NCBI RefSeq assembly: GCF_000282095.2
Contig: NZ_AKKC02000008.1
Coordinates: 496,001 to 560,000, forward strand
Reading direction: 5' to 3'
DNA: 64,000 bases
Source of the DNA: Rhizobium sp. CF080
Lineage (GTDB): Bacteria; Pseudomonadota; Alphaproteobacteria; Rhizobiales; Rhizobiaceae
Below, one piece after another: positions 43,012-51,000 of this stretch. Every line of letters begins with the position of its first letter. Position 1 is the stretch's first letter. Below the pieces are notes generated by a model. It was given only the letters and a program-made list of their open reading frames with translations. It was not told where the DNA came from and did no database searches. The translations under genes were made by a program, and so were the position numbers.

Positions 43012-44075
43012 TGACGATCCGCTGGAAATATCTCGCGATACTGGTGATCGTGGCGCCGCTGCTGGGGCTGGGGTTCGCCTGGTCCGGGCTGATGAGCGTC
43101 AAGGCGAGCACCGGCCATTGGGCGGTGACCGACTGGTTCCTGCACTGGGTGATGCGCAATTCCATCCGCACCGCGGCGCTTGCTGTCGAAGTGCCGCCGC
43201 TCGACAACCCGGCCTGGCTGCCGCCGGCTGCCGGCCATTTCGAAACCGGCTGCGCCATCTGTCATGGCTCGCCGGCACAGGGGCGCTCCGGCGCCGTGCT
43301 CGCCATGTTGCCGCCGCCACCGGACCTGAAGACCGTGGTGCCCAGCTGGAGCGACGCGCAGCTCTTCGAGATCGTCAAGCATGGGGTGCGCTTCACCGGC
43401 ATGCCGGCCTGGCCGGCGCAGGTGCGCGACGACGAGGTCTGGGACATGGTGGCGTTTCTGCGCAAGCTTCCGGGGATGGACAGCGACGCCTATCTGCGGA
43501 TGTCCGGCCTGCATGGTATCGGGACGGCGGGCGAAGTTTCGCCGCTGCCGATCACCTGCGAGAGCTGTCACGCGGAAAAGCGGCTCGATGCGAACAGCGT
43601 CATTCCGCGGCTCACTGGCCAATCGGAAGCCTATCTCCTGAACAGTCTGCGCGCCTATGCGCATGGCGAACGGGCAAGCGGCATCATGAAAGTGGCGGTC
43701 GGTAGCTTGACGGAGGAAAGCCTGCCCGAGCTTGCGCGCTACTATGCCAGGCAGGCGAGGCCGCAAAGGCCTGCTGCGCCGGTGGACGCGCAGCTCGCGG
43801 AAAAGGGCCGCGAGATCGCGGAAAGGGGAAGAGCGGCAGACAAAATTCCCGCCTGCCTCAGTTGCCACGAAAAGCCCGGCGGCAATCCCGCCTATCCGCG
43901 CATTTCGGGTCAAAACGCCCCTTATCTGGAGCGTCAGCTCCGCCTTTTTCACATGGGTGTCCGAGGCGGGTCTTCCTTCAGCCACCTGATGACCGCGGTG
44001 GCAAAAAACTTGGCGGATGAAGATTTTGCCGCTCTCGCGGCCTTTTTTGCCAGCCGCGAGAGCAGTGGGCCTTGA
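43011..44075 (+). CDS. Membrane-anchored tri-haem cytochrome c
   Basis: 354 residues with an uncleaved-looking N-terminal helix (LAILVIVAPLLGLGFAW). Three haem c sites are visible: CAICH near residue 83, CESCH near 185 and CLSCH near 280, each followed by a downstream Met-containing segment (GMPAW, GIMKVAV, SHLMTA). It is a chain of three cytochrome c domains, similar in layout to the haem subunits of flavin or alcohol dehydrogenases. As the last gene of the oxidase operon it probably feeds electrons to the CuA/haem c domain of subunit II (inference). Confidence 0.88.
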   Translation: MTIRWKYLAILVIVAPLLGLGFAWSGLMSVKASTGHWAVTDWFLHWVMRNSIRTAALAVEVPPLDNPAWLPPAAGHFETGCAICHGSPAQGRSGAVLAMLPPPPDLKTVVPSWSDAQLFEIVKHGVRFTGMPAWPAQVRDDEVWDMVAFLRKLPGMDSDAYLRMSGLHGIGTAGEVSPLPITCESCHAEKRLDANSVIPRLTGQSEAYLLNSLRAYAHGERASGIMKVAVGSLTEESLPELARYYARQARPQRPAAPVDAQLAEKGREIAERGRAADKIPACLSCHEKPGGNPAYPRISGQNAPYLERQLRLFHMGVRGGSSFSHLMTAVAKNLADEDFAALAAFFASRESSGP

Positions 44076-44111
44076 GTTCAAGGCCGCTCTCCTCCCCAGG
44101 AGCTTAAAAAT

Positions 44112-44189
44112 TTAGACCGGGATGACCATCATGTAACAGGCGGCGATCACCAGAACGAAACCTGCCGCTTCTACCCATTCTCTGACCAT
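44112..44189 (-). CDS. 25-residue membrane peptide with own EcfG-type promoter
   Basis: Too short for usual gene callers. It starts MVREWVEAAGFVLVIAACYM and ends MVIPV before TAA. One hydrophobic helix covers about residues 8-25. GGAGG lies five bases before the ATG, and an exact EcfG promoter (44219-44243) lies 30 bases upstream. This combination supports a real small gene. It is convergent with the cytochrome operon, which ends 36 bases away. Tiny single-helix proteins are known to modulate oxidases and other membrane complexes (CydX, for example), but no such role is shown here. Confidence 0.6.
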   Translation of the reverse strand: MVREWVEAAGFVLVIAACYMMVIPV

Positions 44190-44218
44190 CGTCGCCTCCA
44201 TCGCTTCGGTCGTGAATG

Positions 44219-44243
44219 AACGAGAAAGTCGCATTGTAGTTCC
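44219..44243 (-). promoter_or_regulatory. EcfG-type promoter for the 25-residue peptide
   Basis: Minus strand GGAAC (44243-44239), 16 bases, CGTT (44222-44219): exact consensus. Confidence 0.68.
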
Positions 44244-44308
44244 ACGAAATGGCCATAAACGTGGCGATATCGCCTTAAATGTGAAAGTGCTTGGTTAACA
44301 AGGTCTTA

Positions 44309-44572
44309 CTATTTGTCCGCGTCGGCCCTGGCGCGGGCGGCTTCCAGGATTGAGCGCACCTCGCGGGCGGCGGAATTCTCGATCGCGAAGGCTCCATCCG
44401 GCGACAGGCCCGGGTCCTCCTCGTTGTCCTTGAACGTGGCGTCATCGCGCAGACTTCTGAGGAACGAGGTGATGGTCACTTCACCGCCGATCATGGCCGA
44501 CAAGAGCTCGATCAGTACTTCGCGATGGGCATTCAGTCGCCCTTCCAGTTCATGCGGTGTCAGCTCCGACAT
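44309..44572 (-). CDS. Hypothetical protein (87 residues)
   Basis: A soluble helical protein starting MSELTPHELEGRLNAHREVL and rich in acidic residues in its second half. GAGGAGG precedes the ATG at 44572. No domain recognised. It is divergent from the 83-residue gene at 44687; no EcfG-type site was found on its own strand upstream. Short N-terminal region LEGRLNAHREVLIELLSAMI could form a coiled coil. Confidence 0.65.
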   Translation of the reverse strand: MSELTPHELEGRLNAHREVLIELLSAMIGGEVTITSFLRSLRDDATFKDNEEDPGLSPDGAFAIENSAAREVRSILEAARARADADK

Positions 44573-44631
44573 GGTTTCCTCCTCATCCCGTGTTTCGCTT
44601 CTTCAAGGAGATAGGGGAGGTTTTGGCGGAG

Positions 44632-44656
44632 GGAACAATCGCGGCGACCGAAAGTT
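44632..44656 (+). promoter_or_regulatory. EcfG-type promoter for the 83-residue gene
   Basis: GGAAC (44632-44636), 16 bases, AGTT (44653-44656); one mismatch in CGTT. Leader of about 25 bases. Confidence 0.55.
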
Positions 44657-44686
44657 CACCCTTGATCATGAACATGGAGGAAGACC

Positions 44687-44938
44687 ATGGCAGAGTTCGC
44701 CAAGACAGGAGGCAGCCACGACCAGCGCGACGTCCGCGACCGGCTGATCCTGGCGCTTTACGCGCAGTTAAGGGCCGAGCGGCAGACCCGTGAGGCGCTG
44801 GAATACGTCATCCGCAACGGCGCGCTGGCGCCGGAGGTTCTGGAAGCCATCGCCGGCGATCCGATCCCTGCCGCAACAGCCGAAGATGTCGCGGCGGTCG
44901 AGAAGGTGATTGCGCTCGACGCGCATCGGCGGAAGTAG
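44687..44938 (+). CDS. Hypothetical protein (83 residues)
   Basis: Small soluble, helical protein (RLILALYAQLRAERQTREALEYVI in the first half). GGAGG precedes ATG 44687 and an EcfG-type promoter lies just upstream. No domain recognised. It sits 70 bases before the glycogen debranching gene on the same strand, so both may be read together under stress. Confidence 0.62.
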   Translation: MAEFAKTGGSHDQRDVRDRLILALYAQLRAERQTREALEYVIRNGALAPEVLEAIAGDPIPAATAEDVAAVEKVIALDAHRRK

Positions 44939-44955
44939 TTTATCTACCCGCTCAG

Positions 44956-44981
44956 GGAACGAAATGCTGTGCCGCACCATT
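44956..44981 (+). promoter_or_regulatory. Weak EcfG-like site before glgX
   Basis: GGAAC (44956-44960), 17 bases, CATT (44978-44981). The -10 lacks the G of CGTT, so this is only a possible promoter. If used, the start of glgX must be the ATG at 45011, not the GTG at 44969. Confidence 0.3.
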
Positions 44982-45010
44982 ATGACGTCAGTCTTTCAAT
45001 TGGGTGTGGC

Positions 45011-47089
45011 ATGGATACGAGATCAAACCACTTGGTTATCGAGCGCGGCTCCTGGCTTCAGCTTGGAGCCAATTTTGACGGCGAGGGCGTCAATTTCGCG
45101 ATTTTCTCCGCCCATGCGGAGCGCGTGGAGCTTTGTCTCTACGACCCGAGCGGTAAGATAGAGATCGCGAGGCTCGAACTTCCCGAATACACTCATGAGG
45201 TCTGGCACGGTTATGTGCCGGGGCTGAAGCCGGGTGCGCTCTACGGCTTCCGGGTGCACGGACCCTACGATCCGGAAAACGGCCATCGCTTCAACCCGAA
45301 CAAGCTTCTGATCGACCCCTATGCGCGCGAATTCGTCGGCGATGTCGACTGGAACGAGGCGCATTTCGCCTATGATCTCCTGCATGAAGACAAGGACCTG
45401 GTCTTCGACGAGCGGGACAGCGCGCCCTACATGCCGAAATGCCGGGTCATCGATCCGAACGAGTTCGACTGGAAGGACCAGAACCGGCCGAATATCGCCT
45501 GGCCGGCGACGATCGTCTACGAGACCCATGTGAAGGGCTTCACCCAGCTCAATCCGGGCATTCCCAAGGACCTGCGCGGCACGTTCGAAGGCATGGGCCA
45601 CAAGGCCTCGGTGGACTATATCAAGAGCCTCGGCATTACGTCCGTGGAACTGATGCCTGTCCATTATTTCCCCGATGACCAGCACCTGCTCGACAAGGGG
45701 CTCCATAATTTCTGGGGCTACAACACGCTCGGCTTTTTCGCGCCCGCGTCCCGCTATTACGGCCCGAAAGGCATTCAGGGCTTTCGCGACATGGTACGGT
45801 CTTTCCACGATGCCGGCATCGAGGTCATTCTCGACGTGGTCTACAACCACACGGCCGAGGGCAACGAACTCGGGCCGACACTGTCCTTCAAGGGCATCGA
45901 CAATTACTCCTACTACCGGACCATGCCCGACCAGCATCGCTACTACATCAACGACACCGGCACCGGAAATACCGTCAATACCTCGCATCCGCGCGTGCTG
46001 CAGTTGATCATGGATTCGCTGCGCTACTGGACCGAGAGCATGCATGTCGACGGGTTCCGTTTCGACCTTGGCACCATCCTCGGCCGTGAACCGCAGGGTT
46101 TCGACGAGCGCGGCGGGTTCTTCGACGCGATCACCCAGGATCCGGTGCTTTCCAAGGTGAAGCTGATCGGCGAGCCGTGGGACATCGGTCCCGGCGGATA
46201 TCAGGTCGGCGGTTTTCCGCCCGGCTGGGCCGAATGGAATGACAAGTATCGCGACACGGTGCGCGAATACTGGAAGGGCGACAACGTACCGACGGATTTC
46301 GCCGCGCGCGTGCTTGGCTCGGGCGATCTTTACGATCAGCGCGGCCGCCGGCCATGGGCGAGCGTCAACTTCATCACTGCCCATGACGGGTTCACGCTGA
46401 ACGACGTTGTTTCCTATAACGAGAAGCACAACGAGGATAACGGCGAAGATAACAACGACGGCCACAACGACAACCGCAGCTACAATTACGGTGCCGAGGG
46501 TCCGACCGAGGACGAGGGCATCAACGCGGTGCGCGACCGCCAGAAGCGCAACTTTCTCGCCACGCTGTTCTTCTCGCACGGTACGCCGATGCTGCTTGCC
46601 GGCGACGAGTTCGGCCGCAGCCAGATGGGCAACAACAACGGCTATTGCCAGGACAGCGAAATCTCCTGGGTGCATTGGGAAAACCTGCCGGAGAGCTGCG
46701 AGGAGCTTCGCGAGTTCACCCGCCAGCTCATCAAGCTGCGCCGTGAACAGCCGCTGCTGCGCCGCGAGAACTGGCGGGACGGCCTGGACATCAAATGGTT
46801 CAACGCCGGTGGCGGCTTCCAGACGCCCGAACAGTGGGACGAGGGTTCGACGCTCGGGCTCTATATCGGCCGGCCCGACCTCAAGGAAGAGGAAGGCATC
46901 TGGCACGACGTGCTGCTGCTCTTCAACCCGTTCGAAGGCAATGTGCCGTTCCGCATCCCGCAGTTCGGCGAGGGCGGCTGGGTGCTGGAACTCACCACCT
47001 CCGACCTTTCCAAGCGCGGTCTGGTGATCACCAAGGAGAAGGATTTCGAGCTCGAAGGCCGCAGTCTCGCGCTCTTCCGCCGGCCGTGA
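45011..47089 (+). CDS. glgX: Glycogen debranching enzyme GlgX (GH13)
   Basis: 692 residues. A CBM48 domain (LGANFDGEGVNFAIFSAHAERVELCLYD) starts the protein. The GH13 barrel has VVYNHTAEGNELGPTLSFKG, the nucleophile Asp in VDGFRFDLGTILG near residue 350, the acid/base Glu in KLIGEPWDIGPGGYQ near 386, and ITAHDGFTLNDVVSYN. GlgX removes alpha-1,6 branches from phosphorylase-limit glycogen, supplying malto-oligosaccharides that TreY/TreZ can convert to trehalose. A GTG start at 44969 would add 14 residues; neither start has a clear ribosome site. Confidence 0.9.
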   Translation: MDTRSNHLVIERGSWLQLGANFDGEGVNFAIFSAHAERVELCLYDPSGKIEIARLELPEYTHEVWHGYVPGLKPGALYGFRVHGPYDPENGHRFNPNKLLIDPYAREFVGDVDWNEAHFAYDLLHEDKDLVFDERDSAPYMPKCRVIDPNEFDWKDQNRPNIAWPATIVYETHVKGFTQLNPGIPKDLRGTFEGMGHKASVDYIKSLGITSVELMPVHYFPDDQHLLDKGLHNFWGYNTLGFFAPASRYYGPKGIQGFRDMVRSFHDAGIEVILDVVYNHTAEGNELGPTLSFKGIDNYSYYRTMPDQHRYYINDTGTGNTVNTSHPRVLQLIMDSLRYWTESMHVDGFRFDLGTILGREPQGFDERGGFFDAITQDPVLSKVKLIGEPWDIGPGGYQVGGFPPGWAEWNDKYRDTVREYWKGDNVPTDFAARVLGSGDLYDQRGRRPWASVNFITAHDGFTLNDVVSYNEKHNEDNGEDNNDGHNDNRSYNYGAEGPTEDEGINAVRDRQKRNFLATLFFSHGTPMLLAGDEFGRSQMGNNNGYCQDSEISWVHWENLPESCEELREFTRQLIKLRREQPLLRRENWRDGLDIKWFNAGGGFQTPEQWDEGSTLGLYIGRPDLKEEEGIWHDVLLLFNPFEGNVPFRIPQFGEGGWVLELTTSDLSKRGLVITKEKDFELEGRSLALFRRP

Positions 47090-47232
47090 AACGGCTGACT
47101 TTTTCTTTCCGGAAGACCATCTTCGAGTCGTGGCCTGCTATGTTGCGGCTTTCATCTAAGTACATATGCATATTGACAAATACGGAGCGATCCCACTGAA
47201 CTGGCACGACTTTTGAAGGGCGGAAACATTCG

Positions 47233-48321
47233 TTGGTGTCAGTAGATTTTCCCGAGCAGCTCTATGAGGCGGCGTTCATACCCGAACTCTGGCCTTCCGT
47301 ATGCGAAACCATGGCGGGCCTGGCCGGCGCCCATTCTGCGGCTATCGCGACTGTCGACAATCATCATCAATATCGATGGGTCTGCAGCCCACGCATTCAC
47401 CAGGCATTGCTCGATTTCAGCTCCAGCGAAATCCGGTACGAGAATATCAGGCCGGAAAGACATATCCAGTCGCGGAAGTTTTCCTTTCTGCGCGATATCG
47501 ACCTGATGACGGAACAGGAGATCGAAGAGGACCCGATCTACAGGGAGCGCCTCAGGCCGCTCGGGTTCGGCTGGACGGCCGGCGACGTCCAGCAGGAGCC
47601 TTCGGGACACCTCCTGATCGTGGATCTTCTTCGCGAGACCGCTGCCGGCCCGTTCCAGCCGAGCGATATGGCAGTCATGAACAGGCTGAAGCCGGATATA
47701 ACGCGGGCTGCATGGCTCGCCTCCCGCCTGGCTTTCAGGCAGGCCCGCAATACCGTCGATACGCTCGAATTGATCGGGATGCCGGCAGCCGTCATCGGTG
47801 ACGAGGGCGGTGTCCTCGAAGCAAATCCGCAGTTTGGGGGCCTGGGTCCGCAGGTCGTCATCGGCGCCCGCAACAGGATCAGGCTTTCCAGTCCGGCCGC
47901 CGAGTTGCTTCTCAAGACATCCATGGCGGCTTTGCGCGATGCAGACGTGCCGATCGTCCAGAGCATTCCCTTGCCGGCCAGTAAGGAAGAGGAGGTGCCG
48001 TTGATCATCAATGTCGTCCCGATCAAGAAACGGTCGCGCGACATTTTCAACAGATCGCTGGCAGTCCTGCTCGTCACGAAGGTCGGCGCGAGCGGGACGC
48101 TCGATCCCCTGGTCCTGCGCGGTCTTTTTGACCTGACACCCGCCGAAGCCCGGATCGCATGGGAAATCGGCTCCGGTGGCACCGTGGAACTGGCGGCGGA
48201 AAAGCACGCCGTTTCCCGGGAAACTGTCAGAACCTACCTCAAGCGCATCATGATGAAGACCGGCGTGCGCACTCAGGCGCAACTGGTCCTGCTCTTGAGA
48301 GGCCTCCCGCTTCTTCCCTAG
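47233..48321 (+). CDS. LuxR-type helix-turn-helix transcriptional regulator
   Basis: 362 residues. The C-terminal 65 residues form a GerE/LuxR HTH: LTPAEARIAWEIGSGGTVELAAEKHAVSRETVRTYLKRIMMKTGVRTQAQLV. The first 280 residues hold no acyl-homoserine-lactone domain; they look like a PAS/GAF-type sensory region (MPAAVIGDEGGVLEANPQF is PAS-like). The start is TTG 47233 or GTG 47236 after AAGGGCGG. It lies between glgX and the convergent glgA and may control glycogen genes (inference). A sigma-54-like -24 box (TGGCACG, 47202) with an imperfect -12 (TTGAA) is upstream. Confidence 0.82.
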   Translation: MVSVDFPEQLYEAAFIPELWPSVCETMAGLAGAHSAAIATVDNHHQYRWVCSPRIHQALLDFSSSEIRYENIRPERHIQSRKFSFLRDIDLMTEQEIEEDPIYRERLRPLGFGWTAGDVQQEPSGHLLIVDLLRETAAGPFQPSDMAVMNRLKPDITRAAWLASRLAFRQARNTVDTLELIGMPAAVIGDEGGVLEANPQFGGLGPQVVIGARNRIRLSSPAAELLLKTSMAALRDADVPIVQSIPLPASKEEEVPLIINVVPIKKRSRDIFNRSLAVLLVTKVGASGTLDPLVLRGLFDLTPAEARIAWEIGSGGTVELAAEKHAVSRETVRTYLKRIMMKTGVRTQAQLVLLLRGLPLLP

Positions 48322-48349
48322 CTGATCCAGCTTTCCGCGCGCGCTCTAT

Positions 48350-49927
48350 TCAGAGCGTGGCGCGACGGATATCGTTTGCGACATGGCCGGACTTGAGCGC
48401 CAGACTGGCATAGACGGCGGCATATTGCTGGGCGCTGCGCTCCCAGGAGAATTTCGCCTTCATGCCCTGGTTCTGCAGGCGTGCCCACATTTTCGGGTCG
48501 GCATAGGCGTGCAATGCGCGGCGAAGCGCCAGCCGCAGTCCGTCGGTGGTCACCGGGTGAAATTGGAAGCCGGTGGCGACGCGGGCCGACATGGCCGCGT
48601 CATTGGCATCGATGATCGTTTCCGACAGCCCGCCGGTGCGGGAGACGACCGGTACGCAGCCGTAGCGGAGCGCATAGAGTTGGGTCAGCCCGCAGGGCTC
48701 GAAACGGGAGGGCTGTACGATCGCGTCCGACCCGCCATGGACCAGATGCGCCGTTGGCTCGTCATAGCCGAAATGCACCGCCATCCGGCCAGGAAAACGC
48801 GCAGCGGTATCGGTGAGGGCGCGCTCGATCTCCCGGTCGCCCTGGCCGAAGACGATCACCTTGCCGCCGTGTCGAATGACCTCGTCCGCCGTATCGGCGA
48901 ACATGTCGAAGCCCTTCTGCCATGTCAGCCGGCTGACGGCGGAAAACACGGGCCCTTCCTGCGACGCGTCCAGCCCGAATTTTTCGAGCAGCACGGCGCG
49001 GTTCTCGCGCTTGCGGCGCAACGTGCCGATATCATAGTTGCGCGGCAGGTGAGGGTCGGTCGATGGGTCCCATATATCGAGGTCGATACCGTTGACGATG
49101 CCCCGGAGGATGGAGACACGCGCGTTCAGAACGCCGTCCATGCCCATGCCGAAGCGCGGGGTGAGAATCTCGCGTGCATAGGTTGGGCTGACCGTGGTGA
49201 TCGCGTCGACCGTCTGCAGCCCGCCTTTCAGGAAACTGATATCGCCGAAATACTCCATGCGGTTCATGGAATAGGCTTCCGGTGGCAGGCCGATGCTCAT
49301 CAGCACACCGGCAGGATATTGGCCCTGGAAGGCCAGGTTGTGGATGGTCAACACCACCGGCGTCTTGCAGCCGCGCTCGCGCATGTAGACGGAGGTCAGC
49401 GCCGACTGCCAGTCATGGGTGTGAACGAGGTCGGGAACCCAGCCAGGGAGTAACCCATCGGCGATTTCTGCCGCGGCGAGGGAAAGTGCGGCGAAACGCT
49501 TCCAGTTGTCTGGATGGTCGATGCCTTCTTCGTCGACATAGGGGCCGCCCGGCCGATCGTAGAGAGCGGGCGCATCCAGGATGAAAAGGCTGAGGCCCTC
49601 GACGCGGGTATGAAGGAGGGCTGCCTGCTCGCCAAGCAGATTGTCGAATGTGACCAGTGGCATGGCGCTCTTCAGCTGCTGCATGACCTGGGGGTAACCG
49701 GGGATCAGGGAGGTTGTCTCGATACCGAGGGGGCTCAGCGCCTTGGGCAGGGAGCCAGTCACGTCTGCAAGGCCACCCGTCTTCACAAGGGGGAAGATTT
49801 CGGAGGTGACCGAAAGAACTCTCATTCCGGGAAGCCCCCGCTTTCCATAACCTGTATTGTTCCCCTGTTCCGCCGCGCTCCGCTCATCTCGACGAGGGTC
49901 GTCGATCGGGACGTAAGCGTTCATCAT
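48350..49927 (-). CDS. glgA: Glycogen synthase (ADP-glucose, GT5)
   Basis: 525 residues as annotated. The catalytic core begins at MRVLSVTSEIFPLVKTGGLADV, with the ADP-glucose-binding KTGGLADV, then HTHDWQSAL, FSAVSRLTWQKGFD and the C-terminal SRFEPCGLTQLYALRYG. GlgA elongates alpha-1,4-glucan from ADP-glucose. The chosen ATG 49927 has GGAGG five bases upstream and gives about 34 extra residues before the usual GlgA start (49825). An exact EcfG promoter lies upstream. glgB, glgC and pgm are not in the window, so glgA is separated from the common glgBCAX block. Confidence 0.92.
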   Translation of the reverse strand: MMNAYVPIDDPRRDERSAAEQGNNTGYGKRGLPGMRVLSVTSEIFPLVKTGGLADVTGSLPKALSPLGIETTSLIPGYPQVMQQLKSAMPLVTFDNLLGEQAALLHTRVEGLSLFILDAPALYDRPGGPYVDEEGIDHPDNWKRFAALSLAAAEIADGLLPGWVPDLVHTHDWQSALTSVYMRERGCKTPVVLTIHNLAFQGQYPAGVLMSIGLPPEAYSMNRMEYFGDISFLKGGLQTVDAITTVSPTYAREILTPRFGMGMDGVLNARVSILRGIVNGIDLDIWDPSTDPHLPRNYDIGTLRRKRENRAVLLEKFGLDASQEGPVFSAVSRLTWQKGFDMFADTADEVIRHGGKVIVFGQGDREIERALTDTAARFPGRMAVHFGYDEPTAHLVHGGSDAIVQPSRFEPCGLTQLYALRYGCVPVVSRTGGLSETIIDANDAAMSARVATGFQFHPVTTDGLRLALRRALHAYADPKMWARLQNQGMKAKFSWERSAQQYAAVYASLALKSGHVANDIRRATL

Positions 49928-49962
49928 GCGTGCCTCCGCCATCTGCCAATCTCACCCTCCAG

Positions 49963-49988
49963 AACGTTTCCGCCCTGGCCAACGTTCC
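49963..49988 (-). promoter_or_regulatory. EcfG-type promoter for glgA
   Basis: Minus strand GGAAC (49988-49984), 17 bases, CGTT (49966-49963): exact consensus. Transcription would start near 49956, which favours the ribosome site at 49937-49933 and the ATG at 49927. Confidence 0.7.
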
Positions 49989-50121
49989 CCGTCAGGGCGG
50001 AACCGAGGCCAGGTTCAGACGCAAAAGCCATTCGATTTTTCCAGGGTAAACGAATCCGTGGTCGCGATGTCAGTCGCCGCGACCGATAACGATGATGATG
50101 AAATTGGGTGGCCGGGTGGCG

Positions 50122-50469
50122 TCAAGCGCCAGCCGGAACCTTCTTGGAACGTTTCTTGGCCGGTTCGGCGGCTTCGGGCGCGGCAGCAGCCGGTGCCTTG
50201 GACGTTGTCTTCGCCGGAGAAACCTTGGCAGCGGCCGTTTTCGTTGCCGGTTTTGGAGCAGCCTTGGCCGCCGCTTTCGGCGGCTTCGCGGCGGTGGCGG
50301 ACTTGCCGCGCGACGCTGCCGCAGGCTTCTTGGAAGCGGTTGGCCCGAGCGTGGCATATTCCAGCTTGGCCCGTTCCCAGTGCTCCCGATCCTTGCCTGA
50401 GGGATAGCCCTCTTCTTCCCACAAAGTGTAGGCCCGTTTTTTGATCCAGATTTCTTCGGATTCCGCCAT
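50122..50469 (-). CDS. DUF2934-domain protein with Ala/Lys/Pro-rich tail
   Basis: 115 residues. The first 35 or so carry the DUF2934 motif (IWIKKRAYTLWEEEGYPSGKDREHWERAKLE). The rest is a tail made almost only of Ala, Lys, Pro, Ser and Thr, like histone H1-type or AlgP-like tails that bind DNA. GGAGA precedes ATG 50469 and an exact EcfG promoter precedes that. DUF2934 proteins are common in rhizobial stress regions (recalled); function unknown, DNA binding by the tail is an inference from composition. Confidence 0.8.
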   Translation of the reverse strand: MAESEEIWIKKRAYTLWEEEGYPSGKDREHWERAKLEYATLGPTASKKPAAASRGKSATAAKPPKAAAKAAPKPATKTAAAKVSPAKTTSKAPAAAAPEAAEPAKKRSKKVPAGA

Positions 50470-50496
50470 TATTGTCTCCATTCGCCCAAGCGCCCC

Positions 50497-50521
50497 AACG
50501 CGCTCGGCGCAGAAAAGTTCC
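50497..50521 (-). promoter_or_regulatory. EcfG-type promoter for the DUF2934 gene
   Basis: Minus strand GGAAC (50521-50517), 16 bases, CGTT (50500-50497): exact consensus. Confidence 0.7.
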
Positions 50522-50642
50522 CTGGTAAAAACGAAAAATCGCAACCGGCCACGACGCGGCCACCACTCGAAAAAAACTTCCCCGGACGCGGAACTTTTGG
50601 CTGTCGAATATACTTATGGCCGCCGGGAAGGAGACACATCCA

Positions 50643-50891
50643 ATGGGAAAATACTGCGATATCGTCCCACACGCAACTGGCTGGGTCTATGTCATAGATG
50701 GCGTCCAGTCTGCGTCTTATTACCACACATATGAACTCGCCATGGAGGCCGCCAAGGCCCATGTGGCGCGCGACCGAAGCGGGCGGGTTGAGATTTTCCG
50801 CCGGCAGGCGCTGAATGGCGAGATGTTGCCGGTTCCGCCCCTGCACGGAAACACCGACGCTTCGGTTTTGAGGCGATCTTTCCCGGCTTGA
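50643..50891 (+). CDS. DUF2188-like small protein
   Basis: 82 residues beginning MGKYCDIVPHATGWVYVIDG. The pattern of a short beta region, then SYYHTYELAMEAAKAHVARDRSGRVEIFRRQALNGE resembles DUF2188, a small domain of unknown function. AAGGAG lies nine bases before ATG 50643. A GGAAC upstream (50590) has a poor -10 (ACTT after 17 bases). A strong terminator follows the gene. Confidence 0.68.
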   Translation: MGKYCDIVPHATGWVYVIDGVQSASYYHTYELAMEAAKAHVARDRSGRVEIFRRQALNGEMLPVPPLHGNTDASVLRRSFPA

Positions 50892-50910
50892 GGAGGTCGG
50901 GAAAGGGAGG

Positions 50911-50939
50911 AAAAGCCCGGCTTCGGTCGGGCTTTTTTG
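50911..50939 (+). terminator. Rho-independent terminator of the DUF2188-like gene
   Basis: AAAAGCCCG, a short TTCG-containing loop region, CGGGCTTTTTT: a stable GC stem with a T-run, 20 bases after the stop codon. Confidence 0.85.
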
Positions 50940-50955
50940 TGTGTCTGGACCCACG

Positions 50956-50980
50956 AAAAAAGCGCGGCCAAAGCCGCGCC
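50956..50980 (-). terminator. Rho-independent terminator of the DUF892 gene at 51001
   Basis: On the minus strand GGCGCGGC-TTTG-GCCGCGC followed by TTTTTT. It lies about 20 bases after the stop of the minus-strand gene. Confidence 0.82.
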
Positions 50981-51000
50981 CTTCTGCTGATCGTTCGATG

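Noticed and set aside
45023..46906. A 627-codon minus-strand frame opposite glgX
   Set aside because: No recognisable domain; GlgX on the plus strand has intact catalytic motifs.
47202..47217. Sigma-54 promoter before the LuxR-type gene (TGGCACG-N4-TTGAA)
   Set aside because: The -12 element lacks the GC that is nearly always required, so the match is not good enough to list as a promoter.
50590..50615. EcfG promoter before the DUF2188-like gene
   Set aside because: GGAAC is present but the -10 is ACTT after 17 bases; too weak.
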